DNA from: JAZRWQ01 sp045599805
Lineage (GTDB): Bacteria > Bacillota > Clostridia > Oscillospirales > UMGS1783
Assembly: GCA_045599805.1 (NCBI GenBank)
Contig: JAZRWQ010000107.1
Coordinates: 1 to 33,638 of the forward strand
Length of the DNA stretch: 33,638 bases
Reading direction: 5' to 3'
In this document: positions 13,458-22,857 of the stretch, one piece after another
Position numbering within the stretch: the first letter of the stretch is position 1
Layout of the letters: every line of letters begins with the position of its first letter
Notes under the pieces: model-generated
Databases searched by the model: none
What the model was told of the DNA's origin: nothing
What the model saw: only the letters and a program-made list of their open reading frames with translations
Position numbers and translations under genes: made by a program

Positions 13458-15863
13458 TTATTTTACAACAAAATTCAACATCTTATTTTTTACATAAATA
13501 ACCTTGAAGATGTTCTTATCGGCCAAAGATGCGCTGATCTTCTCGTCTGCCTTGGCGGCGGCAACAACATCGTCCTGCTGAGCATCCATGGGAATTACAA
13601 GTCTGCCCTTGAGCTTGCCATTGACCTGTACGGGAATTTCTATCTCGTTATCAACCGTCTTTGCAAGATCAAACTTGGGCCAGGATGCAGACGCAGTTAT
13701 ATCAACGGCATTGCCGTTCATCTGCCACATTTCCTCCGCAAGATGCGGTGCAAACGGGCTGAGCAGCAGGATGAAATCATTAAGCGCCTTGCGAGTGATG
13801 CTTCCCTGTTCATAAATTTCATTGACAAGGGACATCAAAGCAGCGATTGCGGTATTGAATTTCATCTCTTCAATATCTTCGGTAACCTTCTTTATGGTCT
13901 TATGCATGCTCTTTTCAAGCCTGCCGTAGCTGTCGCCGTCGGTAACGATATCCATAAGAGACATTGCTCTTTCGAGGAATCTCTTACAGCCTTTGATAGA
14001 TGCGCTTGACCAGGGAGCAGCCTTCTCAAAGTCACCGATAAACATTATATACAAACGCAGAGTATCTGCACCGTATTCGCTTACAACGTCATCCGGGTTT
14101 ACCACGTTGCCTCTTGATTTAGACATCTTTTCGCCGTTTTCACCAAGAATCATACCATGGGATGTTCTCTTCTGATACGGTTCACAGCAAGGAACAGCGC
14201 CGATATCATAGAGGAATTTATGCCAGAATCTTGAATATAACAGATGCAGCGTGGTATGCTCCATACCTCCGTTATACCAGTCAACGGGCATCCAGTATTC
14301 AAGGGCTTCCTTGGAAGCAAGAGCTTTGTCGTTGTGAGGATCGGTATATCTTAAGAAGTACCAGGATGAACCTGCCCACTGAGGCATGGTATCGGTTTCT
14401 CTCTTGGCGGGGCCGCCGCAGCAGGGACAGGTGGTGTTGATCCACTCGGTCATATTTGCAAGCGGAGATTCGCCGTTATCGGTGGTTTCATAGCTTTCAA
14501 CTTCAGGCAAAAGCAAGGGAAGCTGATCTTCGGGCAGAGGCACCCAACCGCACTTATCGCAGTTTACCATGGGAATCGGCTCGCCCCAATATCTCTGTCT
14601 GGAGAATACCCAGTCACGGAGCTTGTAGTTTACCTTTCTATGGCCTATACCCTGCTCTTCGATATAGTTCATTATCTTTTCTTTTGCTTCGGAAACGCTG
14701 AGGCCGTTAAGCATGGGAGAATTTATCATGGTGCCGGTTGCAATATCGGTAAATGCTTCGTTGGTGATATCGCCGCCTGCAACAACTTCGATCATGGGCA
14801 GATCGAATTTCTTTGCAAACTCATAGTCACGGGTATCATGCGCAGGAACTGCCATGATAGCGCCGGTACCGTAAGACATAAGTACGTAGTCGGAAACGAA
14901 GATGGGGATTTCCGTGCCGGTAAGAGGATTTATTGCCATAACGCCTTCGAGCTTTACGCCGGTTTTATCCTTATTGAGCTCACTTCTTTCGAAATCGCTC
15001 TTCTTGGCGGCCTGTGCGCCGTATTCCTTAACGGCATAGTAATTGGAAAGGATATCCTTCCACTCATCAATATACGGATGCTCGGGCGACATTACCATAT
15101 AGGTTGCGCCGTAAAGGGTATCGGGACGGGTGGTGTATACTACAAAGTCCTTGCCGGATGTGGTTTTAAAGGTTACTTCCGCACCGTAGCTCTTGCCTAT
15201 CCAGTTTTTCTGCTGGATAACTACACGGTCGATATAATCTACAAGGTCAAGATCCTTTATGAGTCTGTCGGCATACTCGGTGATTTTGAGCATCCACTGG
15301 CTCTTGACACGATGTTCTACGGGAGCGCCGCAGCGTTCGCAGACACCGTTTACAACCTCTTCATTTGCCACAACGCATTTGCAGGAGGTGCACCAGTTAA
15401 CCGACATTTCCTTTTTGTACGCAAGGCTTTTTTTATAAAGCTGAATGAATATCCACTGAGTCCATTTATAATAGGCAGGATCGGTAGTATTTACTTCTCT
15501 TGACCAGTCAAAAGACATACCGAGAGACTTTATCTGGGCTTTGAAACGCTTTACATTCTGCTCGGTAACAGTCTTTGGATGAATCTTATTCTTGATGGCA
15601 TAGTTTTCGGTGGGCAGACCGAAAGCGTCCCAACCGATAGGATAAAGTACATTATATCCATCAAGACGGCGCTTACGAGCAACAACGTCAAGCGCGGTAT
15701 AAGGGCGCGGATGACCTACGTGAAGTCCCTGACCGGAGGGATAAGGGAATTCTATAAGAGCAAAAAACTTAGGCTTATCGGAATCGTTATATGCCTTGAA
15801 CGATTCATGCTCGTCCCAGTAATTCTGCCATTTCTTTTCGATTGATTTAAAATCATACTTCAT
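13458..15863 (-). CDS. leuS: Leucyl-tRNA synthetase
   Basis: This class I enzyme charges tRNA-Leu. The 801-residue protein has the HIGH-type motif HVGH at 48-51, zinc-binding cysteine pairs (C158/C161 and C175/C178), the CP1 editing domain (about 225-415) with TTRPDTLYG at 244-252 and the editing-site AHDTRDY at 341-347, and KMSKS at 579-583, followed by an anticodon-binding C-terminal part. Length and layout are normal for Firmicutes. AGGA lies nine bases before the ATG. It is the last gene of the smc-to-leuS run, 28 bases after rsfS, and unlike alaS has no T-box leader. I see no terminator between it and the rpsU promoter. Confidence 0.98.
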   Translation of the reverse strand: MKYDFKSIEKKWQNYWDEHESFKAYNDSDKPKFFALIEFPYPSGQGLHVGHPRPYTALDVVARKRRLDGYNVLYPIGWDAFGLPTENYAIKNKIHPKTVTEQNVKRFKAQIKSLGMSFDWSREVNTTDPAYYKWTQWIFIQLYKKSLAYKKEMSVNWCTSCKCVVANEEVVNGVCERCGAPVEHRVKSQWMLKITEYADRLIKDLDLVDYIDRVVIQQKNWIGKSYGAEVTFKTTSGKDFVVYTTRPDTLYGATYMVMSPEHPYIDEWKDILSNYYAVKEYGAQAAKKSDFERSELNKDKTGVKLEGVMAINPLTGTEIPIFVSDYVLMSYGTGAIMAVPAHDTRDYEFAKKFDLPMIEVVAGGDITNEAFTDIATGTMINSPMLNGLSVSEAKEKIMNYIEEQGIGHRKVNYKLRDWVFSRQRYWGEPIPMVNCDKCGWVPLPEDQLPLLLPEVESYETTDNGESPLANMTEWINTTCPCCGGPAKRETDTMPQWAGSSWYFLRYTDPHNDKALASKEALEYWMPVDWYNGGMEHTTLHLLYSRFWHKFLYDIGAVPCCEPYQKRTSHGMILGENGEKMSKSRGNVVNPDDVVSEYGADTLRLYIMFIGDFEKAAPWSSASIKGCKRFLERAMSLMDIVTDGDSYGRLEKSMHKTIKKVTEDIEEMKFNTAIAALMSLVNEIYEQGSITRKALNDFILLLSPFAPHLAEEMWQMNGNAVDITASASWPKFDLAKTVDNEIEIPVQVNGKLKGRLVIPMDAQQDDVVAAAKADEKISASLADKNIFKVIYVKNKMLNFVVK

Positions 15864-15891
15864 AGCAATATATCCTGTCTTTCATTATTAT

Positions 15892-16245
15892 TCAATCTTT
15901 AAGATATTGTTCGATGTCCTGTTCGGAAGCGTCCGCCCATAGCTTTTCGAGATTATAAAACTCTCTTGCTTCGGGATGGAATATGTGAATTATTACATCA
16001 CCGTAATCAAGCAGTATCCATTTACCGCCGGAATAACCCTCGCGGTGGTCTACCCTGATGCCTTCCTGCTCAAGCTTAAATTCAATCTCATCGGCAATAG
16101 CCTTTATCTGCGTGGTCGATGTGCCGTTTGAAATTACAAAATAGTCGGCAATAGAGGTGAGCTTTTCTATTTTAAGGACCTTGATATTCCTTGCTTTTTT
16201 GGAATCCATGGCCTTTACGGCAATTTTAACTATCTTTTCTTCCAT
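15892..16245 (-). CDS. rsfS: Ribosomal silencing factor RsfS
   Basis: RsfS binds uL14 on the 50S subunit and blocks subunit joining when nutrients are scarce. The 117-residue protein shows the family segments LTSIADYFVISNGTS and EGYSGGKWILLDYGDVIIHIF, with HPEAREFYNLEKLW at the C-terminal end of the domain. It starts three bases after the yqeK stop, so translation is probably coupled. Confidence 0.97.
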   Translation of the reverse strand: MEEKIVKIAVKAMDSKKARNIKVLKIEKLTSIADYFVISNGTSTTQIKAIADEIEFKLEQEGIRVDHREGYSGGKWILLDYGDVIIHIFHPEAREFYNLEKLWADASEQDIEQYLKD

Positions 16246-16248
16246 TGT

Positions 16249-16821
16249 TTAGCCCCTTTTATTCTTTATCAGCTGATTATAACAGCCGATGGTATCAATA
16301 TGTATTTCCGAACCCTTGCCAATTACCTCGACGATTCCCTGACCGAGAGCCGCTATCATTGCTTCATCAATACCGTCATAGGCAATTTTTCTGACGTTTT
16401 CCACGCCGTCAAAATCACGGTTTACCTCAATATAATCCGCAAGATATACCACCTTTTCCAGAAGTGACATATCCCTACAGGCAGTAGTATGATAATAAAT
16501 CGCGCCGAGGATCTCTTCATCGTCTATACCGAGGACATTCTTTGCGTAGTACGCGCCGGTATAAGCGTGAAGCAGCGGCGGTATTTCCCTTTCGTTGTTC
16601 GGAAGTATTATACCAAACTCATCGCAGTATTTCAACTGCTGTTTGTAATCATCTTCCTTGGTTATGTCGTGCAGTATTGCGGCGATTTCCGCCTTATATT
16701 CATCTGCACCGTAAAACTTCGCAAGACTTTTTGCCGCTTCAACTACGCCCATTGTATGTCTGAATCGCCGTTCGGACAGACGCGATGCGACTATTTCCAT
16801 TAACTGTTCACTTGATTTCAT
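16249..16821 (-). CDS. yqeK: HD-domain Ap4A hydrolase (YqeK family)
   Basis: YqeK-type HD hydrolases split diadenosine tetraphosphate symmetrically into two ADP. The 190-residue protein carries H22 (RRFRHTMGV), the HD pair H51-D52 (AILHDITK), the histidine of PPLLHAYTGA, YYHTTA, and the aspartate of LADYIEVNRDFDGV, which together make the metal site. It overlaps nadD by four bases (ATGA), the conserved arrangement in Firmicutes. Confidence 0.95.
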   Translation of the reverse strand: MKSSEQLMEIVASRLSERRFRHTMGVVEAAKSLAKFYGADEYKAEIAAILHDITKEDDYKQQLKYCDEFGIILPNNEREIPPLLHAYTGAYYAKNVLGIDDEEILGAIYYHTTACRDMSLLEKVVYLADYIEVNRDFDGVENVRKIAYDGIDEAMIAALGQGIVEVIGKGSEIHIDTIGCYNQLIKNKRG

Positions 16822-17405
16822 TTATATAACCCGTTTTCTTCTATATATGCCGCGACGTTATCGGGAACAGCTCCGCTTAAATCATCGCCGTTTTTTGCCA
16901 TATCACGTATTTGAGTTGAGCTCATGACATAAGGCTTAAAATATATAATGCGCGTTTTTGCGCCGTATTTTTTCTTTAAAAAGAGTTTCTTTTTTATTAG
17001 CGACGGATATTCGTGATAGCAGCGTGCGGAGGTCACCACAATCGCAGCTTTGAAAATCCTTTCCGGGCATTTCCACTCATCAAACGTTAAGAACATATCG
17101 CTGCCGCATATGAAGTACATTTTATCCTGCGGATAAATTGATCTTAATTCTTCAAGCGTCTCATAAGTATAGCTCTTTCCGCCCCTTTTTATTTCGATAT
17201 CCGAAACACTGTATTCGGGGAAAGCAAGCTTTGTCATATTCATACGATGCTCGGGATTATTATCCGTCACGTCCTTATGCGGAGGCATATTTGACGGGAT
17301 AACTATCATCTTATCAAGGCGGAGTGCTTTCTGCATCCGTTTTAAAAGCAGTAAATGTCCGTTATGCGGAGGATTAAATGTTCCTCCGAAGATACCAATC
17401 TTCAT
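16818..17405 (-). CDS. nadD: Nicotinate-nucleotide adenylyltransferase
   Basis: NadD adenylates nicotinate mononucleotide in NAD synthesis. The 195-residue protein has the N-terminal GGTFNPPHNGH (G7-H17), including the HxGH motif (14-17), SNMPPHKD, FICGSDMF and the C-terminal MSSTQIR motif. It lies 10 bases after yhbY and overlaps yqeK by four bases, within the same operon. Confidence 0.97.
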   Translation of the reverse strand: MKIGIFGGTFNPPHNGHLLLLKRMQKALRLDKMIVIPSNMPPHKDVTDNNPEHRMNMTKLAFPEYSVSDIEIKRGGKSYTYETLEELRSIYPQDKMYFICGSDMFLTFDEWKCPERIFKAAIVVTSARCYHEYPSLIKKKLFLKKKYGAKTRIIYFKPYVMSSTQIRDMAKNGDDLSGAVPDNVAAYIEENGLYK

Positions 17406-17415
17406 AAAAACCTCT

Positions 17416-17715
17416 TTATTTCGGAAGTTCTATCTTAACGTTTTCGTCCTTTGATGCAGGGCGGTATATCGTGATTTTAAAGCCTATAACGCCTACTATT
17501 TCAGCGCCGAGTCCTTCTGCGAGCTCTGCGGCACATTCTTTTGATGTCATCATAGCTGATTCGAGAAGGGTTATTTTTATCAGCTCGTGAGACTCTAAAG
17601 CTTCATTCAGTTCGGCAATAACGCTTTCGGTCACGCCGTTTTTGCCTATCTGATGCGTAGGCTTAAGCGTGTTTGCCATGCTTCTTAAATAGGCTCTCTG
17701 TTTACTTGTTATCAT
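17416..17715 (-). CDS. yhbY: CRM-domain RNA-binding protein YhbY
   Basis: This 99-residue protein is a single CRS1-YhbY (CRM) domain, a KH-like fold that binds RNA and is linked to 50S subunit assembly. Visible features are MITSKQRAYLRSMANTLKP, the loop IGKNGVTESV and the conserved HELIKI segment. Its start lies 14 bases inside the end of rdgB, so it is probably translationally coupled. Confidence 0.94.
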   Translation of the reverse strand: MITSKQRAYLRSMANTLKPTHQIGKNGVTESVIAELNEALESHELIKITLLESAMMTSKECAAELAEGLGAEIVGVIGFKITIYRPASKDENVKIELPK

Positions 17716-18307
17716 TTTTCGTACCCTTTACTATTTTGTTTATTTCTTCTGTAAATGCCTTAAGTGCTCTGCCTCTGTGGCTTATGCTGTTTTTTTCATC
17801 CGACGAGAGCTGTGCAAAGCTTTTATCGAATCCGTCCGGCATGAATATGGGATCATAACCGAAGCCGTTTTCTCCGCGGGGGCAATCAAGTATTTCCCCG
17901 TGGCATTCGCCCTGAACGCAGAAACGGTTGTTTCCGTCAACAAATGCGATAGCACATACAAACTTTGCTTTTCTGTTTTCTTTGCCGAGCATATTTTTTA
18001 AAACCTTGTTTATCTTGTCGGCATCAGCGGCATTTTCTCCGGCATATCTTGCGGAGTATATGCCCGGCTCGCCGTTGAGTGCTTCAATAGACAGACCGGA
18101 ATCGTCGGCTATCGCGGGAAGTCCGGTAACCTTATAGCCGTATTGTGCTTTTATAAGCGCGTTTTCGGCAAATGTCGCACCGTTTTCCTCAACATCAACA
18201 TTTATTCCTAACTCTTTCGGCGATTTCAATGCTATTCCGTAAGGCTCAAGAATGGCTTTGAATTCGGAAATTTTATGGGCGTTGCCCGTCGAAATAAAAA
18301 ATTCCAT
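17702..18307 (-). CDS. rdgB: XTP/dITP diphosphatase (RdgB/HAM1 family)
   Basis: The enzyme removes deaminated purine nucleotides such as dITP and XTP from the pool. The 201-residue protein has the N-terminal STGNAHKISEF, the DDSGLSIEALNGEPG motif, SARYAG, GFGYDPIF and the C-terminal SHRGRALKAF. Its ATG overlaps the ftsY stop by one base (TAATG), and its end overlaps yhbY by 14 bases. Confidence 0.97.
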   Translation of the reverse strand: MEFFISTGNAHKISEFKAILEPYGIALKSPKELGINVDVEENGATFAENALIKAQYGYKVTGLPAIADDSGLSIEALNGEPGIYSARYAGENAADADKINKVLKNMLGKENRKAKFVCAIAFVDGNNRFCVQGECHGEILDCPRGENGFGYDPIFMPDGFDKSFAQLSSDEKNSISHRGRALKAFTEEINKIVKGTKNDNK

Positions 18308-19215
18308 TATTTAACCAGACTTTCCGCAAAATCTTTCGGCGAGAATTTTTCAAAATCCTCCGCCTTTTCTCCAAGTCCCACAAACTTTATGGGCAGACCG
18401 AGCATACGCTCAACCCCGACAGCCATACCGCCCTTGGCAGTACCGTCAAGCTTGGTTATAACGATACCCGTGAGGTCGGCGGCATCTTTGAATTCCTTTG
18501 CCTGAACAAGGGCGTTCTGACCGGTGGTGGCATCAAGTACCAAAAGTATTTCCTTATCGGAATCGGGCAGCTCACGGTCAATAACGCGTCTTATCTTGGA
18601 CAGTTCGTCCATAAGATTTTTCTTATTGTGAAGTCTTCCGGCAGTATCGCAGATGATTACATCGGCACCTCTTGATTTTGCGGCGGATATGGCGTCGAAT
18701 ACCACAGCTGCAGGATCGCCTCCCTCTCCGTGCTTTACGATGTCAACGCCGATTCTTTCAGCCCATATGGCAAGCTGGGCCGATGCGGCGGCACGGAATG
18801 TGTCGGCGGCGGCAAGGATTACCTTTTTGCCGCTGTTTTTGAGATAGAGCGCAAGCTTTGCGGTAGTACTTGTTTTGCCGGTACCGTTTACGCCTATCAT
18901 AAGAATCACCGCCGGCTTATTATCTATTTTAAGCTCAATGTTGTCATTGTTCATTTCTTCGGCAATTATGTCCGCAAGCAGACTTTTAAGCTCATCACCG
19001 GTTGAAATGTTTTTAAGTTTTGCCTGTTTTTTCAGTTCTTCAATGATGCTTTCGCTTACGTCCATGCTGATATCGGACATTATCAGCACTTCCAGCAGTT
19101 CATCAAGAAAATCCTCATCGACCGTTCTGAATGCGGCAAGCATGCCGTTCAGCTTATCTCCGAATGCCTCTCTTGACTTTGTCATTGATGACTTGAATTT
19201 ATCAAATATACCCAT
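18307..19215 (-). CDS. ftsY: Signal recognition particle receptor FtsY
   Basis: FtsY is the membrane-associated GTPase that receives the SRP-ribosome complex. The 302-residue protein has a short N-terminal part without the long acidic A domain of E. coli, as is usual in Firmicutes, then the NG domain: GVNGTGKT at 108-115, DTFRAAA near 138, DTAGR at 190-194 and TKLDGTAKGG at 254-263. It follows smc by 11 bases. The ylxM-ffh pair often found next to ftsY is absent here; rdgB follows instead. Confidence 0.98.
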   Translation of the reverse strand: MGIFDKFKSSMTKSREAFGDKLNGMLAAFRTVDEDFLDELLEVLIMSDISMDVSESIIEELKKQAKLKNISTGDELKSLLADIIAEEMNNDNIELKIDNKPAVILMIGVNGTGKTSTTAKLALYLKNSGKKVILAAADTFRAAASAQLAIWAERIGVDIVKHGEGGDPAAVVFDAISAAKSRGADVIICDTAGRLHNKKNLMDELSKIRRVIDRELPDSDKEILLVLDATTGQNALVQAKEFKDAADLTGIVITKLDGTAKGGMAVGVERMLGLPIKFVGLGEKAEDFEKFSPKDFAESLVK

Positions 19216-19226
19216 TTTTATCTCCG

Positions 19227-22200
19227 TTAGTTGATATTAAGTTTAGCCGCAACATCATTTACGTTTATCGTAAGCATCTTGGAAACGCCGTTTTCCTGCA
19301 TGGTTACGCCGTAAAGCACGTCGGCACCTTCCATGGTGCCGCGTCTGTGCGTTACTACCACAAACTGTGTTTTGCCGGTAATTCTGCTCATGTAATCGGC
19401 AAATTTTATGGTGTTCACTTCATCAAGCGCAGCCTCTATTTCGTCCATTACGCAAAACGGCGTCGGTCTTACTTTAAGTATTGCAAAGTAAAGCGCTATG
19501 GCAACGAATGCCTGCTCGCCGCCCGAGAGGGACGACATATTCTTTATTACCTTGCCGGGAGGCGATACCTTTATTTCTATACCGGATTCGAGCACATCGG
19601 AGGGATCCGAAAGAATAAGCTCGGCATTACCGCCGTCAAACAGCTCGATAAACGTTTCTTTGAATCTTGCATTGATCACCTTGAAGCGTTCGGCAAATAT
19701 GGTACGCATACGCTGGGTAAGATCCACAATAACCTTTTCTATTTCGGTTTTCGCATTCTGCAGATCGGTTACCTGACCGGACAGAAAATCATAACGTTCC
19801 TTTACCGATTTGTATTCCTCGATAGCGCCGATGTTTACATCACCCAGACGTTTTATCTTGCCCTTGAGTTCGTTTACACGCTGAGAAGCCTTCTGCATAT
19901 TTTCAATCCGGATACGCATAGGCTGTGCATCGCTTAACGTAAGCTCGTATTCATCGAACAGACGCATCACGATGCTATTGTATTTGCCCTCAACGGCTTC
20001 GCGTTTGGCATCAAGGCGCTCTGCCTCGCGGATAAGGTTTTCTCTCTGCAGCTGCAGATTCTTTGATTCCGTACGCAGCCCGTTTATAACCTTTTCAAAA
20101 TCTTCTCTGCTTACGATAAGCGCTTCGATTTCTTTGTTTACTTCGTCTGACTCGGCATTGAACAGCTCGATATCCTTCTGCGCCGCTGAAATGCCGTTTT
20201 CATATTCGGCTATGGAATTTTCAAGAGAAGCTATTTCATCCTGATACTGCTTAACAACGACATCGCGTTCTTTTTTGAACATAAGCATCTGGCTTATGGC
20301 AAGGCGTACACTCTCTTCATCCTTTTCCTTTGCCATAATATCCATTTTGATGTCATTAAGACGCTGTGCGGTCTGTTCTCTTTCTCTGATAGCCTCTTCC
20401 CTGTCTGACGACAAAGCATCTGCCTGCTCGGTAAGAGACTTTATATCGTTTTCGAGATTTTCGATATCGGATACGGTTAATTCCTTTTCGCGCTTTTTGT
20501 CCTGCGCCGATTTCTTGTTTTCTTCTATAAGAGATATGAGCTTATTTTTGGATTCGTTTGCATTACCAAGACGGTTAAGTATATCATCCATGCGTAAGCT
20601 TGCGGCAACCTGCTGATCGTCCAGGTCTTTTATCTGGGCATTCACGCCGTCGATATACGCAACGTCGGCATTGTATTTTTCATTGAGTTCTTTAAGTGCG
20701 GTATCAATCTTTTCAAATTCGGAAGCGCTGCTTCTAAGCTCTTTTTCCAGCTTTTCTATTTCATTTCGACGGTTGAGTATTCCCGAGCCTCGGGATGCCG
20801 AGCCGCCGGTGAGGCTGCCGCCGGCGTTGACTACCTGACCGTCAAGCGTAACTATTCTGTATTTATGACCGGACGCCTTCGCAACATTTACGGCATTGTC
20901 GATATTATCAACGATACATATTCTGCCGAGCATCGAATCAACTATCTGGCGGTAATCAGCTGAACAGGTTACCATACCGGACGCGATGCCGATTATGCCG
21001 CTGCCCTTGAATTCCGATTTGCTTACGGCGGAACCCTTTATCGTAGATACCGGCAAAAAGGTTGCTCTGCCGGCCTTATTGTTTTTCAGATAGTTTATTG
21101 CCGCCTTTGCATCGTTATCGGTATTTACGATGATATTCTGTATCTGATTGCCCAGTGCGGTTTCGATGGCTACGGAATACTTTTCTTCCGTACGTATAAC
21201 AGAAGAAACGGGGCCGTGAACGCCCTTTAAGATACCGTGCTCACTTGCATTCATTACGGTCTTAACGCTGTCATAGAAGCCGGAAAAATGCTTCTGCATA
21301 TCGTTAAGCGTATTTATGCGCAGCTTTTTCTGTTCAACGTTTCTCTGCAGTTCATCGCGGATAAGCGTTTGCTTATCTATCTTGGACTTGGCGCTTTCCA
21401 TACGCAGACGGTAGCCGCTTATTATGTTTTCACAGCTTTCCTTCTGATCGGTTATTTCTTCAAGCTTATCGGAAAATTCCTCTTTTTCGGAAAGCACTGC
21501 GCTTATGTCGGACTGTGCATCCGTAAGCTGCTCATTGAATCTTTCGAGTTCTTCGGAAAGAAGCTGTATGCTGTTATCAAGATAGCCCTCTTGAATTTTG
21601 GCATCGGTAAGCCTTGCACTCTTTTCGATTATATCGGCGTTGAGCATCTGAAGCTTGTCTTCGGTACCCTGCGACTTTTCGAATATGGATTCCGACTTGG
21701 TCAACAGTTCATTCAGTTCCCCGTTAAGGGCTTCAACCTCTGCACCAATCGTATTTATTTCCGCTTCCTTTTCGGCAATTGTTAAATCTATTTCGTCAGC
21801 CTTAAAGCGGTTTTCCTTAATATCGTTGGAAAGACGGGAAATAAGCTCGCGATTATGCTCAATATCGTTTTTAATAAGCGATATTTCATTGTTTTTTGCC
21901 TGTACTTTTTCGGAAATCTGATTGAGATTTTCGCGAAGCTCATCGATTTTCACGGCAACCTGCTGATTGTCGGCATATTTCTTATCGATATCCGCTTCAA
22001 CGGAAGCATTCTTTTCCTCGTTCTCGTCAAGGTCTTTATGTGCAATGGCACAATCGTTTTCGAGCTTTGAGCGATTGTCGCGTATCTCATCGATCTCACT
22101 TAACCAAAGAGTTATTTCCAAACTCTTTTTCTCATCGCGGAGCTCTATGTATTTCTTTGCCTTTTCAGCCTGCTCGGCAAGAGGGCCTACGCGCTCTTCA

Positions 22201-22793
22201 AGCTCGGCAAGTATATCGAGAAGACGCAGAAGGTTTTCCTGTGTCTGTTCAAGCTTTCTTTCGGATTCGTTTTTCTTGTATCTGAATTTGGAAATACCTG
22301 CGGCTTCTTCAAATATCTGTCTGCGTTCATCGCTCTTGCCGGATATTATTTCGGCAATTTTGCCCTGTCCGATTATGGAGTAGCCGTCCCTGCCGATACC
22401 GGTATCCATAAACAGCTCGTTTATATCCTTTAGGCGAACCGGAGAATTGTTTATAAGATATTCACTTTCGCCGGATCTGTAATATTTTCTTGAAACGGTA
22501 ACTTCAGAAAAATCTATGGGCAAAGTGCCGTCGCTGTTATCAAGCGTTAAAGAAACCTCGGCAAAGCCCATGGCAGTTCTGCCATGCGCACCGTCGAATA
22601 TTACATCCTCCATCTTGTTGCCGCGCAATGTCTTCGTGCTCATTTCGCCGAGTACCCAGCGTATCGCATCGGTAATATTGCTCTTGCCGCTGCCGTTGGG
22701 GCCTACTATTGCGGTAATGCCGTCATCGAAGTTTATTACGGTTTTATCCGGGAAAGATTTGAAACCTTGAATTGTCAGTGATTTTAAACGCAT
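19227..22793 (-). CDS. smc: Chromosome partition protein Smc
   Basis: Smc is the ATPase of bacterial condensin and loops and segregates the chromosome with ScpA and ScpB. The 1188-residue length is standard. The Walker A motif GPNGSGKSN is at 31-39, long coiled coils run from about 170 to 500 and 680 to 1010, and the hinge domain lies between (around 510-670, with the glycine-rich NAGGSLTGGSASRGSGI at its end). The signature LSGGEQ begins at 1089, and the Walker B segment FCVMDEIEAALDE follows. Upstream is a 64-base, very AT-rich gap after the radical SAM gene; a TTGATA-type promoter there is possible but not secure. scpA and scpB are not in the window. Confidence 0.98.
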   Translation of the reverse strand: MRLKSLTIQGFKSFPDKTVINFDDGITAIVGPNGSGKSNITDAIRWVLGEMSTKTLRGNKMEDVIFDGAHGRTAMGFAEVSLTLDNSDGTLPIDFSEVTVSRKYYRSGESEYLINNSPVRLKDINELFMDTGIGRDGYSIIGQGKIAEIISGKSDERRQIFEEAAGISKFRYKKNESERKLEQTQENLLRLLDILAELEERVGPLAEQAEKAKKYIELRDEKKSLEITLWLSEIDEIRDNRSKLENDCAIAHKDLDENEEKNASVEADIDKKYADNQQVAVKIDELRENLNQISEKVQAKNNEISLIKNDIEHNRELISRLSNDIKENRFKADEIDLTIAEKEAEINTIGAEVEALNGELNELLTKSESIFEKSQGTEDKLQMLNADIIEKSARLTDAKIQEGYLDNSIQLLSEELERFNEQLTDAQSDISAVLSEKEEFSDKLEEITDQKESCENIISGYRLRMESAKSKIDKQTLIRDELQRNVEQKKLRINTLNDMQKHFSGFYDSVKTVMNASEHGILKGVHGPVSSVIRTEEKYSVAIETALGNQIQNIIVNTDNDAKAAINYLKNNKAGRATFLPVSTIKGSAVSKSEFKGSGIIGIASGMVTCSADYRQIVDSMLGRICIVDNIDNAVNVAKASGHKYRIVTLDGQVVNAGGSLTGGSASRGSGILNRRNEIEKLEKELRSSASEFEKIDTALKELNEKYNADVAYIDGVNAQIKDLDDQQVAASLRMDDILNRLGNANESKNKLISLIEENKKSAQDKKREKELTVSDIENLENDIKSLTEQADALSSDREEAIREREQTAQRLNDIKMDIMAKEKDEESVRLAISQMLMFKKERDVVVKQYQDEIASLENSIAEYENGISAAQKDIELFNAESDEVNKEIEALIVSREDFEKVINGLRTESKNLQLQRENLIREAERLDAKREAVEGKYNSIVMRLFDEYELTLSDAQPMRIRIENMQKASQRVNELKGKIKRLGDVNIGAIEEYKSVKERYDFLSGQVTDLQNAKTEIEKVIVDLTQRMRTIFAERFKVINARFKETFIELFDGGNAELILSDPSDVLESGIEIKVSPPGKVIKNMSSLSGGEQAFVAIALYFAILKVRPTPFCVMDEIEAALDEVNTIKFADYMSRITGKTQFVVVTHRRGTMEGADVLYGVTMQENGVSKMLTINVNDVAAKLNIN

Positions 22794-22857
22794 AGTTATT
22801 TACATCCGAATATATATAAATATTTATATTATATAATATCAAAAAAATATGTACTTT

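Noticed and set aside
14640..15503. A 287-codon plus-strand frame antisense to leuS, and similar long frames opposite the radical SAM gene (23143-23994) and the GH-D-like gene (1726-2430).
   Set aside because: All sit within confidently assigned genes, lack good ribosome binding sites and look like shadows of codon bias.
22794..22857. AT-rich palindromic stretch upstream of smc, first considered as a binding site or terminator.
   Set aside because: It is composed nearly only of A and T, with no GC stem and no defined motif; chance palindromes are expected in such sequence.
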